64,000 bases of DNA from assembly GCA_024636975.1 (NCBI GenBank), contig JAGXGA010000030.1, positions 1-64,000 on the forward strand, written 5' to 3'. A program made the translations under genes and the position numbers. Below the pieces are notes generated by a model. The model was not told where the DNA came from. It saw only the letters and a list, made by a program, of their open reading frames with translations, and made no database searches. This DNA comes from Mariniphaga sp. (GTDB taxonomy: Bacteria; Bacteroidota; Bacteroidia; Bacteroidales; Prolixibacteraceae). Below are positions 43,347-53,114 of the stretch, piece after piece; the first letter of the stretch is position 1; each line of letters begins with the position of its first letter.

Positions 43347-45077
43347 TTACAATTTTATTGATGTCTTAACATTTTTGGCTTTTTGCGATTCAAAACTAAA
43401 GGTTACTTCCCCTTTTCCTTCTACCAGAAATTGGTATTCCTCAACGGCATAGCCAGGTAATGCCAGAAACTGAACCTCTGGTTTATGTTCCTTGTAGGTA
43501 ACTTTTTCAAAATGCTTATCTGTAATTTTCCCTCCCGCAATCACCTTTGCCCCGGTTACCCTCAGCAAGTCTTGACGGTATAGTTTCCTGTCAAATGCGT
43601 CGGCAGTCATTGAGGGCAGTCCGTTTTTATTTTGCAATCTGACTTTTACCCGATGAAGGTTCCCATCCAGCTTTTGCACATCATATGCTTCAATCTTAAT
43701 TTTGGGTGTGCTGTTTGCTGAATGCAACACTACCGATGCATTACGGTGAACCAGGTCATGAAGCATGAAAGGGTGGGGAAGACGTGAACTCATTTTTACC
43801 CAACCTCCAATTTCTACTTCTCCAAACTGGGGATGATCAAATTTCTCCCACTCGTTATATAATTCTCCCTGCGTCAGGTAGTCATTAAAACCGAGCAGTT
43901 CCCTGTTTCTTTCAGTTGCTGAACTGCGGCTGCCCGCACCTTCAGCGATTTGCTTTTCATTTTTATTGCTAAATGTCTCCTGATCACGCATAAACAGCTC
44001 GCCCACAAATCCAAGTATCCCGTGAATAAAATATAAATGGGTAGTGAAATCGCCATAGGTTGGATATAAATCGTATGAAGCATGATAAACATAGCCGGGA
44101 GTGATTTTTACGGCTTCATTACCTACCACATCGAAGGCAGCTATATCGGAGTCAGGTATTCGTGCCGACTTATCGGCCGGCGCCCTGAGCCACATGCCCC
44201 CATAATTATGAAAGGCATAGCCAATAATAATGTTTGGCCGGGCTGCAATGTATTCAGCAATGGATTTTAATCCTACCCCTGAAAGAGGGAAGTTTCCGGC
44301 CCCATTCTGTACATACGGAGGTTTCCAGTTACTCCCCCAGTTGCGGTTTGGATCAAGGTAACCTTCCGCATCTTCATTTAATTTTCCATCACCATCATTG
44401 TCGATTCCCTCATAGCCCAATAACGTGTAGTCCCCTTTTTCACCGGGTTTCACCCTCACAAGAAGCCTTGGATCTTCAGGATCTTCCTTGTACTGGCCAA
44501 ATGGATCTTTGATTCTCATCTGGACAATGTTCCCGTCCCCATCCAGATCGTCAGAGCCGTCTTCATCAAACAATCCATCGCCATCATCATCCCGGGGTAC
44601 ACGTATGCTACGGTTTGTGCTGGGTGTATTACCCCCTTCAAAAAAATGATACCGTCCGTCGACATTAACCACTGGTATAATGTAATGGGCATTATTGTCG
44701 ACAGCTGAGGTTATTTTTTCATTTTCACCATATTTTGTCAGCAGCATGTTGGCATAGTAGAGGCATACCTCGCCGGCCTGAATTTCATTTCCATGAATGT
44801 TGCCATCAACATAAACACCTGGTTTCTCCAGTTCACCTCCCGTTTTGGGGTTGTTTATGGTGAGAGCATATATTTCCCGTCCTTCCTCACTTTTGCCTGC
44901 TACTTCCAAATTTGTGAATTCAGGGAAAGCCGAATGCAAAGCACGTAAAGCCTCCTCAACCTCTGCCAGGTTGTAATATCTGTCGAACCGCAGAGGAACT
45001 TCAATTTTACCATTAGTTGCCGATATGCCTGAAATAACATATAAAATCAGCAGAAGAGATATAAATATACGTTTCAT
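43347..45077 (-). CDS. M14 zinc carboxypeptidase, active form
   Basis: The 576-residue exported protein has the M14 zinc site H95-x-x-E98 (GNIHGNE) with the substrate motifs NVDGRY, DPNRNWG and AFHNYGG, and the catalytic Glu in GELFMRD. Two acidic inserts look like calcium-binding dockerin/EF-hand loops: DDDGDGLFDEDGSDDLDGDG (about 163-182) and DNDGDGKLNED (about 226-236). A C-terminal beta domain follows (from about 480). Its ATG overlaps the stop of the next gene by 4 bp, so the two M14-like proteins are translationally coupled. It probably acts in the periplasm on peptides. Confidence 0.92.
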   Translation of the reverse strand: MKRIFISLLLILYVISGISATNGKIEVPLRFDRYYNLAEVEEALRALHSAFPEFTNLEVAGKSEEGREIYALTINNPKTGGELEKPGVYVDGNIHGNEIQAGEVCLYYANMLLTKYGENEKITSAVDNNAHYIIPVVNVDGRYHFFEGGNTPSTNRSIRVPRDDDGDGLFDEDGSDDLDGDGNIVQMRIKDPFGQYKEDPEDPRLLVRVKPGEKGDYTLLGYEGIDNDGDGKLNEDAEGYLDPNRNWGSNWKPPYVQNGAGNFPLSGVGLKSIAEYIAARPNIIIGYAFHNYGGMWLRAPADKSARIPDSDIAAFDVVGNEAVKITPGYVYHASYDLYPTYGDFTTHLYFIHGILGFVGELFMRDQETFSNKNEKQIAEGAGSRSSATERNRELLGFNDYLTQGELYNEWEKFDHPQFGEVEIGGWVKMSSRLPHPFMLHDLVHRNASVVLHSANSTPKIKIEAYDVQKLDGNLHRVKVRLQNKNGLPSMTADAFDRKLYRQDLLRVTGAKVIAGGKITDKHFEKVTYKEHKPEVQFLALPGYAVEEYQFLVEGKGEVTFSFESQKAKNVKTSIKL

Positions 45078-47092
45078 AACCGGCCTCCTGTTTTTATTTG
45101 TTTTACCTGATCAGGGAACACAGCTGATTCAATCTTTGCAGTGATCACATCTTTACTGCCGGCCTTAATTAACCACGAAACCTTTTCCACCTGGTTGGCA
45201 CCTATGTGCCGTATGGGTGTTCGCTTCAGTCCTTCCAGCAGTTCGAAATCTCCATCCAGGACAATTACCAATGGAGCGGGCTGACTGTTACGCTGGCCCA
45301 TGGCAATGGGATAGGGCAGTTGCCCTTTGTTTTCGATGTACAGATCCAACTTATAAATTCCTGCTCCCATTTCCTCCAGTTCCTCACCGGCAAACGAAAT
45401 CTGAGGCAATTTCTTTGTAAGCTGCAACAACCATGGAAGCTGAACATTAAGCAATGAATCGACTGACTCAGCTTTGGGTGTTGACTCCAGGTAAGGAACA
45501 AAGCCTCCTATTTCAACTTCTCCCAACTGGGGGTGCTGAAACGATTGCCATTCTGCAAACCCTTCCCCATTTAGTTCCTCATCCGACCATGCCAGCAATG
45601 CCTTTTCCTTTTCATTTAGTTTGTTTTTCTGCTCAGGCTGAGGTATATTTTTTAACCTTTCTAAAAGTTGCTCCGGTGTTAATTTCCCCGATTTGACCAT
45701 TTCCATAAACTTGGAAGCAGAAAAATTGTCCGAGGCATTATATGCATTAAGCAAAGCAGTAACTTTTTCTTCACCCAGTGCAAGGAATTCATCGTCAGTC
45801 ATTTTTACCACCTCCTCAGCAGATGGTGTATTTTCATCTTCCGGCTTTTCTTCCTTTACTTTGGGCACCGAAAACAGGTTCATACTGAAAGAAGGTACAC
45901 CCAGATGATAATAAGCCCACAATTCGAATGAACCGTCTTTGGCAGGTTCGGGGTTAAGATTATCTGTACTAAATTCTTTAGATTGGAGGTATTTCCTGTA
46001 TTCATTTGAAAAATCAGAATAGAACTTCAGGTCCTCATCCAGGGGATTAACTGCCGGCCCCAACCCAAGCATTCCTGCCACTATTTGTGGAGTTACTTCC
46101 GTTCCGGCAGGCGAATAATCCTTAACCAATTCAACCACTTCATCCAAAGTGTACGTTTGGTTTTCGTCTGCATTAAGCATACGGGCATACCGTCCGGGAA
46201 GTTTGATCCTGTTTAAATCCGGATCGCCTTTTCTCCCTCCCTTTGGAGGCGAAATGCAAAAGTCGGAGCTACCCAGTGTGTATACCATTGCTATTTCCGG
46301 ATGATCATAAATAAACCGCATTACACCATATACTTCAGGCGTTTGACCGGGCCATAAGCCTGCTTCCGATTTCTCTTCAGGGAAAAGATGGGGAAATGAA
46401 ATGCCCGGATTTATTCCCCCCTCACCATCTTCGTTATACTTGCCATCATTGTCATTGTCTGCTCCTTCAGAGTATATTTTATATTCTCCGCGTTCACCCC
46501 GGGCAGCATCAGCCCGTACCATGATCCGGGGATCAGCTTTTGAAATAATGTGGGTACCATTGAAACTCTTTACCCGCAATTGGGTAATAAAACCATCCCC
46601 GTTTAAATCATCGAATCCGTCTTCATTTATTGCATCATCGGCATCATTATTAATTTCATAATCATTAACCGAACGGCCGTATTTTACCTTTGCAAAAAAG
46701 TTTTTGGCTGCATCAGGATTCGGTTGCGGAAGGATGTACCATTTAAGCTGTGTGGTATACTTTGATGAGTCCATGAGCATTTCAATCAGGCGCAATGCCC
46801 CTTCAGTTGCCAATGGTACATTTCCCTCAAAGTTTGCCCCCACAAACAGTGCAGGCACATCCTTCAGGTCGCTTCCTATCTCCAGCACCGACACAGGAGT
46901 TCCTCCCGGGCTGCCGGCAATTTTATGGAGACGGGTCTTCCCCTGATGGTCCTGATGTATTTCTTCAAGAAGCTGCTGAACTTCCTTTTCATTGTGGTAG
47001 TGTGAAGCGGAATAAACACCTTGGGCAAATAAATTCCCACAAGTTAAAAACAGCATACCCAAAACCACACATATAATCTTTCTGTCAATCAT
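45074..47092 (-). CDS. M14-like protein with a lost zinc site (pseudoenzyme)
   Basis: The 672-residue exported paralogue has the M14 layout, including the same calcium-loop inserts (NNDADDAINEDGFDDLNGDG and DNDNDGKYNED). However, the zinc motif is changed from HGNE to E89-G-N-V92 (ANFEGNV), and the DPNRNW position reads INPGISF. It should not bind catalytic zinc. A helical insert (about 430-530, rich in K and E) is absent from the active copy. It is the first gene of the pair and overlaps the active M14 gene by 4 bp, which suggests a complex in which the dead copy supports or targets the active one. Confidence 0.87.
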   Translation of the reverse strand: MIDRKIICVVLGMLFLTCGNLFAQGVYSASHYHNEKEVQQLLEEIHQDHQGKTRLHKIAGSPGGTPVSVLEIGSDLKDVPALFVGANFEGNVPLATEGALRLIEMLMDSSKYTTQLKWYILPQPNPDAAKNFFAKVKYGRSVNDYEINNDADDAINEDGFDDLNGDGFITQLRVKSFNGTHIISKADPRIMVRADAARGERGEYKIYSEGADNDNDGKYNEDGEGGINPGISFPHLFPEEKSEAGLWPGQTPEVYGVMRFIYDHPEIAMVYTLGSSDFCISPPKGGRKGDPDLNRIKLPGRYARMLNADENQTYTLDEVVELVKDYSPAGTEVTPQIVAGMLGLGPAVNPLDEDLKFYSDFSNEYRKYLQSKEFSTDNLNPEPAKDGSFELWAYYHLGVPSFSMNLFSVPKVKEEKPEDENTPSAEEVVKMTDDEFLALGEEKVTALLNAYNASDNFSASKFMEMVKSGKLTPEQLLERLKNIPQPEQKNKLNEKEKALLAWSDEELNGEGFAEWQSFQHPQLGEVEIGGFVPYLESTPKAESVDSLLNVQLPWLLQLTKKLPQISFAGEELEEMGAGIYKLDLYIENKGQLPYPIAMGQRNSQPAPLVIVLDGDFELLEGLKRTPIRHIGANQVEKVSWLIKAGSKDVITAKIESAVFPDQVKQIKTGGRL

Positions 47093-47116
47093 TATATTTT
47101 GTTACGAACCCAAAAA

Positions 47117-47893
47117 TTATATCTGGCTAAAATCCAAAGGAGTCAAAAATATTTTTCTCACTTTACTAACGGTATCTGCATATTCTTCTTTAACACGCAT
47201 CGTATTCCATTCATCGCTTCCTCCAAACTTTTTCCAGTTTGCTTCTCTTTCTTCCATATCTTTAAACCACAGCATGTAAACAAGAGCCGGCATATAGCTT
47301 CCGGCAATCAGTTCTCCGAAAAACACTGGATGTAGGCCTACTTTTTCAAATAATGGCAACTCTTCATCGTTAAACATTTTCACTTTCCGGCGGAATGCAT
47401 CCTCATTGTAACTTTCATAAATCCGCAACTCAAACAAGCCCCTGTCTTTAGGAGGCATTTTTAATTTGGGGATGCCGGCAAATGCTTCCATTAATAAAGT
47501 TTCATATCTTTCGAATACTGGCTGGCTGGCTGGAATATCGGAATAGTTTTTTGCTGCTTTCAGAAAAGTGGGATCTGTTTTCATTTCCTGAATGGCATTA
47601 TAGTAATCATCAGGACTTTTATGCGCATGAAGAATATAAACCTTTGGTGGGTCCTCTTTACTGTATTCGCTGAAAGCTCCTACTTTGGCTCCTCTTTTTT
47701 CAAGGAAAGGTATCACCGCCTCATTGTAGTAACTTCTTAACTGGTTTACTCCACCGCCTCCAGAAAGCTGATAAATTTTTAATTCATACATATCTCTAAA
47801 GGAAGGTTGTACCTGACCGGCTGTTAATGTGCCGGCTGTAAATGCTGTTCCTGCTACTGCTGCAGACTTTTTTAAAAATGATCTTCTTTCCAT
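47117..47893 (-). CDS. Tat-exported NIPSNAP-family protein
   Basis: The start chosen at 47893 (MERRSFLKKSAAVAG) gives 258 residues and places the Tat motif RRSFLKK at the N-terminus; an ATG at 47929 adds 12. Two NIPSNAP-type ferredoxin-like domains follow: YELKIYQLSGGGGVNQLRSY (about 36-140) and FELRIYESYNEDAFRRKVKM (about 155-250). The family has no well-defined enzyme activity. It is often encoded beside sugar oxidoreductases in Bacteroidota, but here it follows an M14 gene on the same strand at 24 bp distance. Confidence 0.88.
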   Translation of the reverse strand: MERRSFLKKSAAVAGTAFTAGTLTAGQVQPSFRDMYELKIYQLSGGGGVNQLRSYYNEAVIPFLEKRGAKVGAFSEYSKEDPPKVYILHAHKSPDDYYNAIQEMKTDPTFLKAAKNYSDIPASQPVFERYETLLMEAFAGIPKLKMPPKDRGLFELRIYESYNEDAFRRKVKMFNDEELPLFEKVGLHPVFFGELIAGSYMPALVYMLWFKDMEEREANWKKFGGSDEWNTMRVKEEYADTVSKVRKIFLTPLDFSQI

Positions 47894-48142
47894 CACATTG
47901 GTTTTTTTATTATTGCAGCCAATATACAAAATATTGTTGGCAAATATGCTGTCTGGTAGTGCTGCTCTTATACTTATATAGTTTTAAAATTTTATGCCAA
48001 AAAAAAAATGAAAGTGGTTGGCATAAAAATTGGGCGAAGAAGAATTTTTAATAACCAATGCAAACTAACTTTTCTAATACTAAATTGTGAAAAATACTAT
48101 TTTGTAGGTTTTATCGTTTTTACTATTTAAAATTATATTACT

Positions 48143-48739
48143 ATGAAAAAAACATTGATTTTAATTCTCGCAGTCCTTTTTTCAGGTGCTCTGATGGCAC
48201 AACCAATATTCGACCTGGGGTTAAAAGCAGGGGTTAATAATTCAAAAGTTACGTTTAACACCAATGATTACACATCGGAATCAGTAGTAAAAGCCCATAT
48301 CGGGGCATTTGGCCGGGTTGGTTGGTCGAGATTTTATCTTCAGCCGGAAGTGTATTACAGTGCAAAAGGTGGTAAGGTACTCGAAAGAGATGTTAATCCA
48401 ATTACGCGTACTGCCCAATTTGATTTCAGCACAGTGGATGTTCCTTTGCTGTTAGGTATAAAAGTTTTAAAAGGCGGAGCTGCCAACCTGAGGGTAATGG
48501 GTGGGCCGGTATTATGTATGATGACTTCAAAGGGTATTGATGCCAACGATGTTTTGGAAAAACAATACTATAACGATCAATACTTTGGGTATCAATATGG
48601 TATTGGTGTAGACTTTTTAAGCTTCTTTCTTGACGCCCGCATGGAGCACGCCGGCAACAGGTTTTATTATGATGTATCGGAAGGATTTGGAGGAAAAAAC
48701 AAGACGTTCATGATTTCGGTTGGTTTTAAAATTTTATAG
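48143..48739 (+). CDS. outer-membrane beta-barrel, PorT-like
   Basis: The 198-residue protein has a signal peptide (ending LMAQ) and alternating strands of an eight-stranded barrel (PF13568 type): FDLGLKAGVN, AHIGAFGRVGW, YLQPEVYYSAKGG, VDVPLLLGIKV, LRVMGGPVL, and a final SVGFKIL. It is typical of small Bacteroidota outer-membrane proteins of unknown cargo. It stands alone. Confidence 0.88.
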   Translation: MKKTLILILAVLFSGALMAQPIFDLGLKAGVNNSKVTFNTNDYTSESVVKAHIGAFGRVGWSRFYLQPEVYYSAKGGKVLERDVNPITRTAQFDFSTVDVPLLLGIKVLKGGAANLRVMGGPVLCMMTSKGIDANDVLEKQYYNDQYFGYQYGIGVDFLSFFLDARMEHAGNRFYYDVSEGFGGKNKTFMISVGFKIL

Positions 48740-48769
48740 TAACTATGAATTTTAGATAAGCTTTTCGGC

Positions 48770-49930
48770 TTAATCAGCAGAAATAGCACACCGGAAACCC
48801 AGGTGCGACATACCTGTGTCCGGTGTGCTTTTCATTCGCGCGGCTGCCCGATATCCTGAACAATACGAGTCGTTGCATAAAAAAGAACCTCCCCGGATAA
48901 CCCGTTTGGCTGCGCCGGGTTCCATAGGATCGAAACTTGTGTCAGGTCCGGTGGGATTATCTGTAACTGTTTCAGGATTGAATGTTTTATAATAATCGTG
49001 GTGGTAGAGATCAGAACACCACTCCCATACATTTCCTGCCATATCATATAGTTGAAACTCATTGGCAGGGAACTGCGCAACAGGGGCAAGTAAATCGTAT
49101 CCGTCGCGCAACGAATTGTGGTTCGGAAAGTTTCCATCCCAGCTGTTCGCCTTTGCCTGTCCTTCATTAATTCGTTCATTGCCCCACGGATAAATATAAT
49201 CATCATTTCCACCACGTGCTGCATATTCCCACTCAGCCTCGGTTGGAAGGCGTTTTCCTGCCCAACGGGAATATGCAGTTGCATCTTCCCAGCTTACATG
49301 AACTACCGGATAATCATCCATTCCTTCAATTGAACTGCCGGGTCCAAGTGGCTGTTTCCAGTTTGCTCCCTGTACCCAGCTCCACCATTGGGAAACATCA
49401 TTTAGTCCAACCGGGTGGGAGGGAGGAGTAAATACAAGCGACGAAGGGGCAAGCAGGCTTTCATCGGGTTTAGGTGTGCCCGGGGGCAGCTGCTTTTTAA
49501 GTTCTTCCCAGTCAACTTTCTTCTCCGCTGTAGTTATGTACCCCGTTTCTTCTGTAAACATACTGAATTGCGCATTGGTAACCGGGTGAGGATCCATGAA
49601 AAAACTGTTTACTCTCACTTTATGAACCGGATATTCATCGGCCCTTGCAAAATTGGCATCACGCGCTCCCATATTAAATACACCTCCCTGGATAAAAACC
49701 ATGTTCTTAACTGAAGATGAAGTGTTGTTTGATGTGTCAGCATTCAACCCCTTCGTCATTAAACCGCCAGTTATATCCGAATTTCTGTACCTGTCAGGAA
49801 CGGTTGAAGCACAGCAACCGGCTAATGTACTATCGGATTTATCTGCCTTCGGTTGATTATTTTGGCCGGGGGAATTGCAGGATACAACGGTAATTACAAC
49901 AATCCCTGCAATAATAAATTCTTTTATCAT
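48770..49930 (-). CDS. formylglycine-generating enzyme-like lipoprotein (SUMF1 family)
   Basis: The 386-residue protein has a lipobox (VVSCNS, Cys 18) and a full FGE-sulfatase domain (about 75-380). Both catalytic cysteines of true formylglycine-generating enzymes are present: C352 and C357 in SFLCNDSYCSGYR. Other family landmarks are FIQGGVFNMG, HPVTNAQF, WEDATAYSRWAGKRLPTEAEWEYAARGG and YDMAGNVWEWCSD. Many bacterial relatives lack these Cys and are not oxidases, so this one may truly activate sulfatases, in the periplasm. No sulfatase is in the window. The region before the domain carries a second Cys pair (AGCCAS). Confidence 0.92.
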   Translation of the reverse strand: MIKEFIIAGIVVITVVSCNSPGQNNQPKADKSDSTLAGCCASTVPDRYRNSDITGGLMTKGLNADTSNNTSSSVKNMVFIQGGVFNMGARDANFARADEYPVHKVRVNSFFMDPHPVTNAQFSMFTEETGYITTAEKKVDWEELKKQLPPGTPKPDESLLAPSSLVFTPPSHPVGLNDVSQWWSWVQGANWKQPLGPGSSIEGMDDYPVVHVSWEDATAYSRWAGKRLPTEAEWEYAARGGNDDYIYPWGNERINEGQAKANSWDGNFPNHNSLRDGYDLLAPVAQFPANEFQLYDMAGNVWEWCSDLYHHDYYKTFNPETVTDNPTGPDTSFDPMEPGAAKRVIRGGSFLCNDSYCSGYRAAARMKSTPDTGMSHLGFRCAISAD

Positions 49931-50022
49931 TTTAACCTTAAATTATTCTGTGTTTATACTTTGATATAAAGATGTTTTATTCTTATTAATTTACCAAAGA
50001 TTTAGAAGAATTTGCACACATT

Positions 50023-50313
50023 TTAATTATTAACGTTTTCTTCTGTGGAAGTCGTGGATTTTCTAAACCAGCTAACAGGATTTAGCTTTTTTTTATAGCG
50101 GGTAAAAAGTTCTTTGCCAACCAATAATCCTCCTGACCAGAATACAATTTCCATGAGTATGAAGCTGGTAGTTGAGGCAATTACTTTCGTTTTAACCGGA
50201 AGCTGGGTTAGCGGAAAAATTAGCGTTGCAGCAAAGAATACACCCGAAAAGATCATCAGAAAAATTCCCAGTTTTATTCTCCGGTTCTTTTGTTTTCTTT
50301 TTTCGTTCTCCAT
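50023..50313 (-). CDS. small two-helix membrane protein ('transporter suffix' type)
   Basis: The 96-residue protein has a basic N-terminus (ENEKRKQKNRRIK), two transmembrane segments (about 15-35 and 45-65; LGIFLMIFSGVFFAATLIFP and FILMEIVFWSGGLLVG) and a Lys-rich cytoplasmic tail. It resembles short membrane proteins annotated as transporter suffix domains. No function can be given. Confidence 0.75.
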   Translation of the reverse strand: MENEKRKQKNRRIKLGIFLMIFSGVFFAATLIFPLTQLPVKTKVIASTTSFILMEIVFWSGGLLVGKELFTRYKKKLNPVSWFRKSTTSTEENVNN

Positions 50314-50395
50314 TCCAATAAAACTCGAAATCAGGAAATAAGTTTTATTTATCCGAATAAAAATAACCGGATTCCGTTTTCCCTGCCTGCACTTT

Positions 50396-51160
50396 TCAGT
50401 TCAACCGTTTCGCTGCCCAGTTGATAGCATTTTTAATATGATCGATGATCTTTTGATCCTGAAACGCTTCATGGGTATGCCCGAAGCCTGTGTAAAACGA
50501 ACGCATGCCGTTGGTTTCCTGCCACCATATTAAAGGATGGTCGCCCATGCGCCAGTCATCGTTGTCGTACTTTTTTATGCTGCTTTCGTCGAGTGTAGCC
50601 AGAACATTGACATTAGGTCGAGGGTTTGATTTAAATGTATACCACTCGTCAAAGGTCGTATAAGATTCCATCCCTTTAAATGGTTCCATAGCCGGATGGT
50701 CCAAATTTTCAAAAACTACAGTTGCCTGCTGCGACGGGGGATGGTTCTTAAACCATGCTCCAAGGAGCTGCCCGTAAAAAGGCCATTCGTATTCAAAATC
50801 GGCAGCTGAATGAATGCCAACCATTCCCTTGCCTCTTTTCATGAACGTTTCAAAAGCGGCTTGCTGGTCTTCAGTCAATGCATCTCCTGTAGGATTTAAA
50901 AATACTATCACATCAATACCACTAAGAAATTCATTATTGAAAACGGAAGCATCTTCAGAAGTTGTTAATACCCAGTTTTGAGATGTACTTAACTGGTAAA
51001 GCATTTTTATTCCTGATGAAACTGATTCATGCCTGAACCCGTCAGTTTTTGAGAAAACCAGTAAACGTGAAGGTGTATCAAATTCCGGTTTGTTTTCCTG
51101 TCCGCACATAACAAGCGATAACAACAGGGCTATGCTAAGCAATATTGATTTGTATTTCAT
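50396..51160 (-). CDS. ThuA-like lipoprotein
   Basis: The start at 51160 (MKYKSILLSIALLLSLVMCGQ) gives 254 residues with a lipobox. The rest is the ThuA fold (class I glutamine-amidotransferase-like): RLLVFSKTDGFRHESVSSGI, VIVFLNPTGDALTEDQQAAF, GMVGIHSAADFEYEWPFYG, ATLDESS and SFYTGFGHTHEAF. ThuA proteins accompany sugar metabolism (trehalose and related disaccharides, also 3-keto-sugar loci); the exact role is unclear. It is monocistronic. Confidence 0.9.
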   Translation of the reverse strand: MKYKSILLSIALLLSLVMCGQENKPEFDTPSRLLVFSKTDGFRHESVSSGIKMLYQLSTSQNWVLTTSEDASVFNNEFLSGIDVIVFLNPTGDALTEDQQAAFETFMKRGKGMVGIHSAADFEYEWPFYGQLLGAWFKNHPPSQQATVVFENLDHPAMEPFKGMESYTTFDEWYTFKSNPRPNVNVLATLDESSIKKYDNDDWRMGDHPLIWWQETNGMRSFYTGFGHTHEAFQDQKIIDHIKNAINWAAKRLN

Positions 51161-51282
51161 AATTATATTCAAAATTCAGGTTACTATTTATTGTAAAGCA
51201 AATATAAGTCTAAAAAATGCGGAATTGAAAAATATTTTTAACTTTTCTGAAAATCAGATAAAATGCATGCAATTACAATGAT

Positions 51283-51792
51283 GTGCTTGTTGCAGCCCTA
51301 ACTCCACAAACCGGAGTGAGGGCAACCATAGAAGAGCATATGGATAAAAACCTCCTGGAAGCAGGAGTCAATGCTTCCCAAAGCATTAATGTTCTTCCAC
51401 CAAAATTCTCTGATGATAATAATCAGAAACAACGTATTTTAGATGCCATTCAAACAAACAGAGTGGATGCCATATTAACAATTTCGGTTATAGATGAAGA
51501 AAATGAAACCCGATATGCTCCGGGAACAGTATCTTACGCACCTTATCCACGGTATGATTATTATGGAAGTTTTTGGGGATATTACAGCCACTGGTATCCG
51601 CAGTTTCATTCACCGGGATACTATTTGGAAGAAAAGGTTTATTATATTGAAACGAATCTATATGATGCAGAAACTGAAGATTTAGTATGGTCGGCACAAA
51701 GTGAAACTTATTCTCCCGCTGATCTGGAATCATTTTCTGAAGACTTTGCCGAAGAAATAGTTGAACAATTGGTTGATGATGGTATCCTTTAA
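51283..51792 (+). CDS. 5'-incomplete periplasmic-type protein
   Basis: The frame is open from 51262 and the first plausible start is GTG at 51283, giving 169 residues: LVAALTPQTGVRATIEEHMD, then DAILTISVIDEE, a Tyr/Pro-rich stretch (YAPYPRYDYYGSFWGYYSHW) and LVWSAQSETYSP near the end. This is the pattern of small DUF4136-like lipoproteins, but the signal peptide is missing. The gene may be a 5'-truncated remnant. Upstream the sequence is AT-rich and carries no signal peptide in any frame. Confidence 0.6.
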   Translation: MLVAALTPQTGVRATIEEHMDKNLLEAGVNASQSINVLPPKFSDDNNQKQRILDAIQTNRVDAILTISVIDEENETRYAPGTVSYAPYPRYDYYGSFWGYYSHWYPQFHSPGYYLEEKVYYIETNLYDAETEDLVWSAQSETYSPADLESFSEDFAEEIVEQLVDDGIL

Positions 51793-51866
51793 TAAGCAAT
51801 AAAATATCATGCCTGTTATTATGCTTCCGGCATTTTGTTAACTTTGCATTTCAAACCATAATAAAG

Positions 51867-53114
51867 ATGCACGAGATTATATTTTGGATAATAATTGCCA
51901 TTATTACCAGTGATTTTATTTTCGAAAATTACCTGGATTATTTGAACATTAAGTATATGGGGAAAAAACTTCCTCCTGTGCTAAAAGGTATATACGACAA
52001 GGAAAAGTATGCCAAACAACAGGCATATCAACGAGAAAATCATCGTTTCGGCATGCTTTCCGGCTCCTTAAGTTTTGTTTTAATTCTTGGCATGTTTCTG
52101 CTGTATGGGTTTGCATATGTCGATTCTCTTGTGTGGGGCATAACCTCAAGCTCAATTGTAGCCGCCCTTCTATTCTTTGGTATTATACTTTTTGCTTCAC
52201 ACCTGATACAACTTCCTTTTTCAATATACGATACGTTTGTTATTGAGGAGAAGTATGGGTTTAATAAAACCACACCCAAAACTTTTGCTCTCGACCAGGT
52301 AAAAGGATTGCTGCTGGGAGCGATAATTGGCGGGGGATTGCTGTCGCTTATCATTTTTATTTATCAGAAAACTCAAAACATGTTCTGGATTTATGCATGG
52401 GCAGTAGTTGCTTTTTTCAGCATATTCATGACAATGTTTTATTCCAATCTGATTGTACCCCTGTTTAATAAACAAACTCCACTTGAAGAAGGTGAGTTGC
52501 GCACTGCCATACAGAGATTTGCAGATAAGGCCAATTTTAAGCTTGATAACATATATGTCATTAATGGTTCGAAACGTTCTTCAAAAGCCAATGCCTACTT
52601 CACAGGGTTTGGCGGCAAAAAACGTATAGTACTTTATGATACTCTTATTGAAGATATGGAAACCGATGAGATCGTAGCAGTGCTGGCCCATGAAATAGGT
52701 CATTATAAAAAGAAACACGTAGTGCAGGGACTGATCATTTCGCTATTGCAAACCGGTGTAGTGCTTTTTATTTTTTCAATGCTCATCGATGATCAAAACC
52801 TCAGCAGGGCACTCGGTGTTGAAAAACCAAATTTTCATATTGGTCTTATAGCGTTTGGCATTTTGTATTCACCTGTTTCCTTTGTTCTGGGTATATTTAT
52901 GAACAAGCTTTCAAGGAAAAATGAATACCAGGCTGATGGATTTGCTGCCCGTAATTTTAAACCTCAACCTCTTGCCGCAGCTCTTAAAAAGCTTTCCCAA
53001 AAGAACCTGAGCAATCTTACTCCTCATCCATTGTATGTTTATTTCAACTATTCACATCCGCCGTTGTTACAGCGGTTGAACCATTTGAAAAAATTCAAAA
53101 ATGAGAAAAGGTGA
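51867..53114 (+). CDS. M48-family membrane metalloprotease (Ste24/CAAX type)
   Basis: The 415-residue protein has about seven transmembrane segments and the zinc motif HEIGH (VAVLAHEIGHYKKKH, about 274-288), with the third ligand Glu in NEYQADGFA (about 354). The N-terminal helices and the NAYFTGFGGKKRIVLYDTL segment match Ste24-like proteases. It degrades or trims membrane proteins. Its stop overlaps the GTG start of the next gene (cinA) by 4 bp (GTGA), giving translational coupling. Confidence 0.93.
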   Translation: MHEIIFWIIIAIITSDFIFENYLDYLNIKYMGKKLPPVLKGIYDKEKYAKQQAYQRENHRFGMLSGSLSFVLILGMFLLYGFAYVDSLVWGITSSSIVAALLFFGIILFASHLIQLPFSIYDTFVIEEKYGFNKTTPKTFALDQVKGLLLGAIIGGGLLSLIIFIYQKTQNMFWIYAWAVVAFFSIFMTMFYSNLIVPLFNKQTPLEEGELRTAIQRFADKANFKLDNIYVINGSKRSSKANAYFTGFGGKKRIVLYDTLIEDMETDEIVAVLAHEIGHYKKKHVVQGLIISLLQTGVVLFIFSMLIDDQNLSRALGVEKPNFHIGLIAFGILYSPVSFVLGIFMNKLSRKNEYQADGFAARNFKPQPLAAALKKLSQKNLSNLTPHPLYVYFNYSHPPLLQRLNHLKKFKNEKR

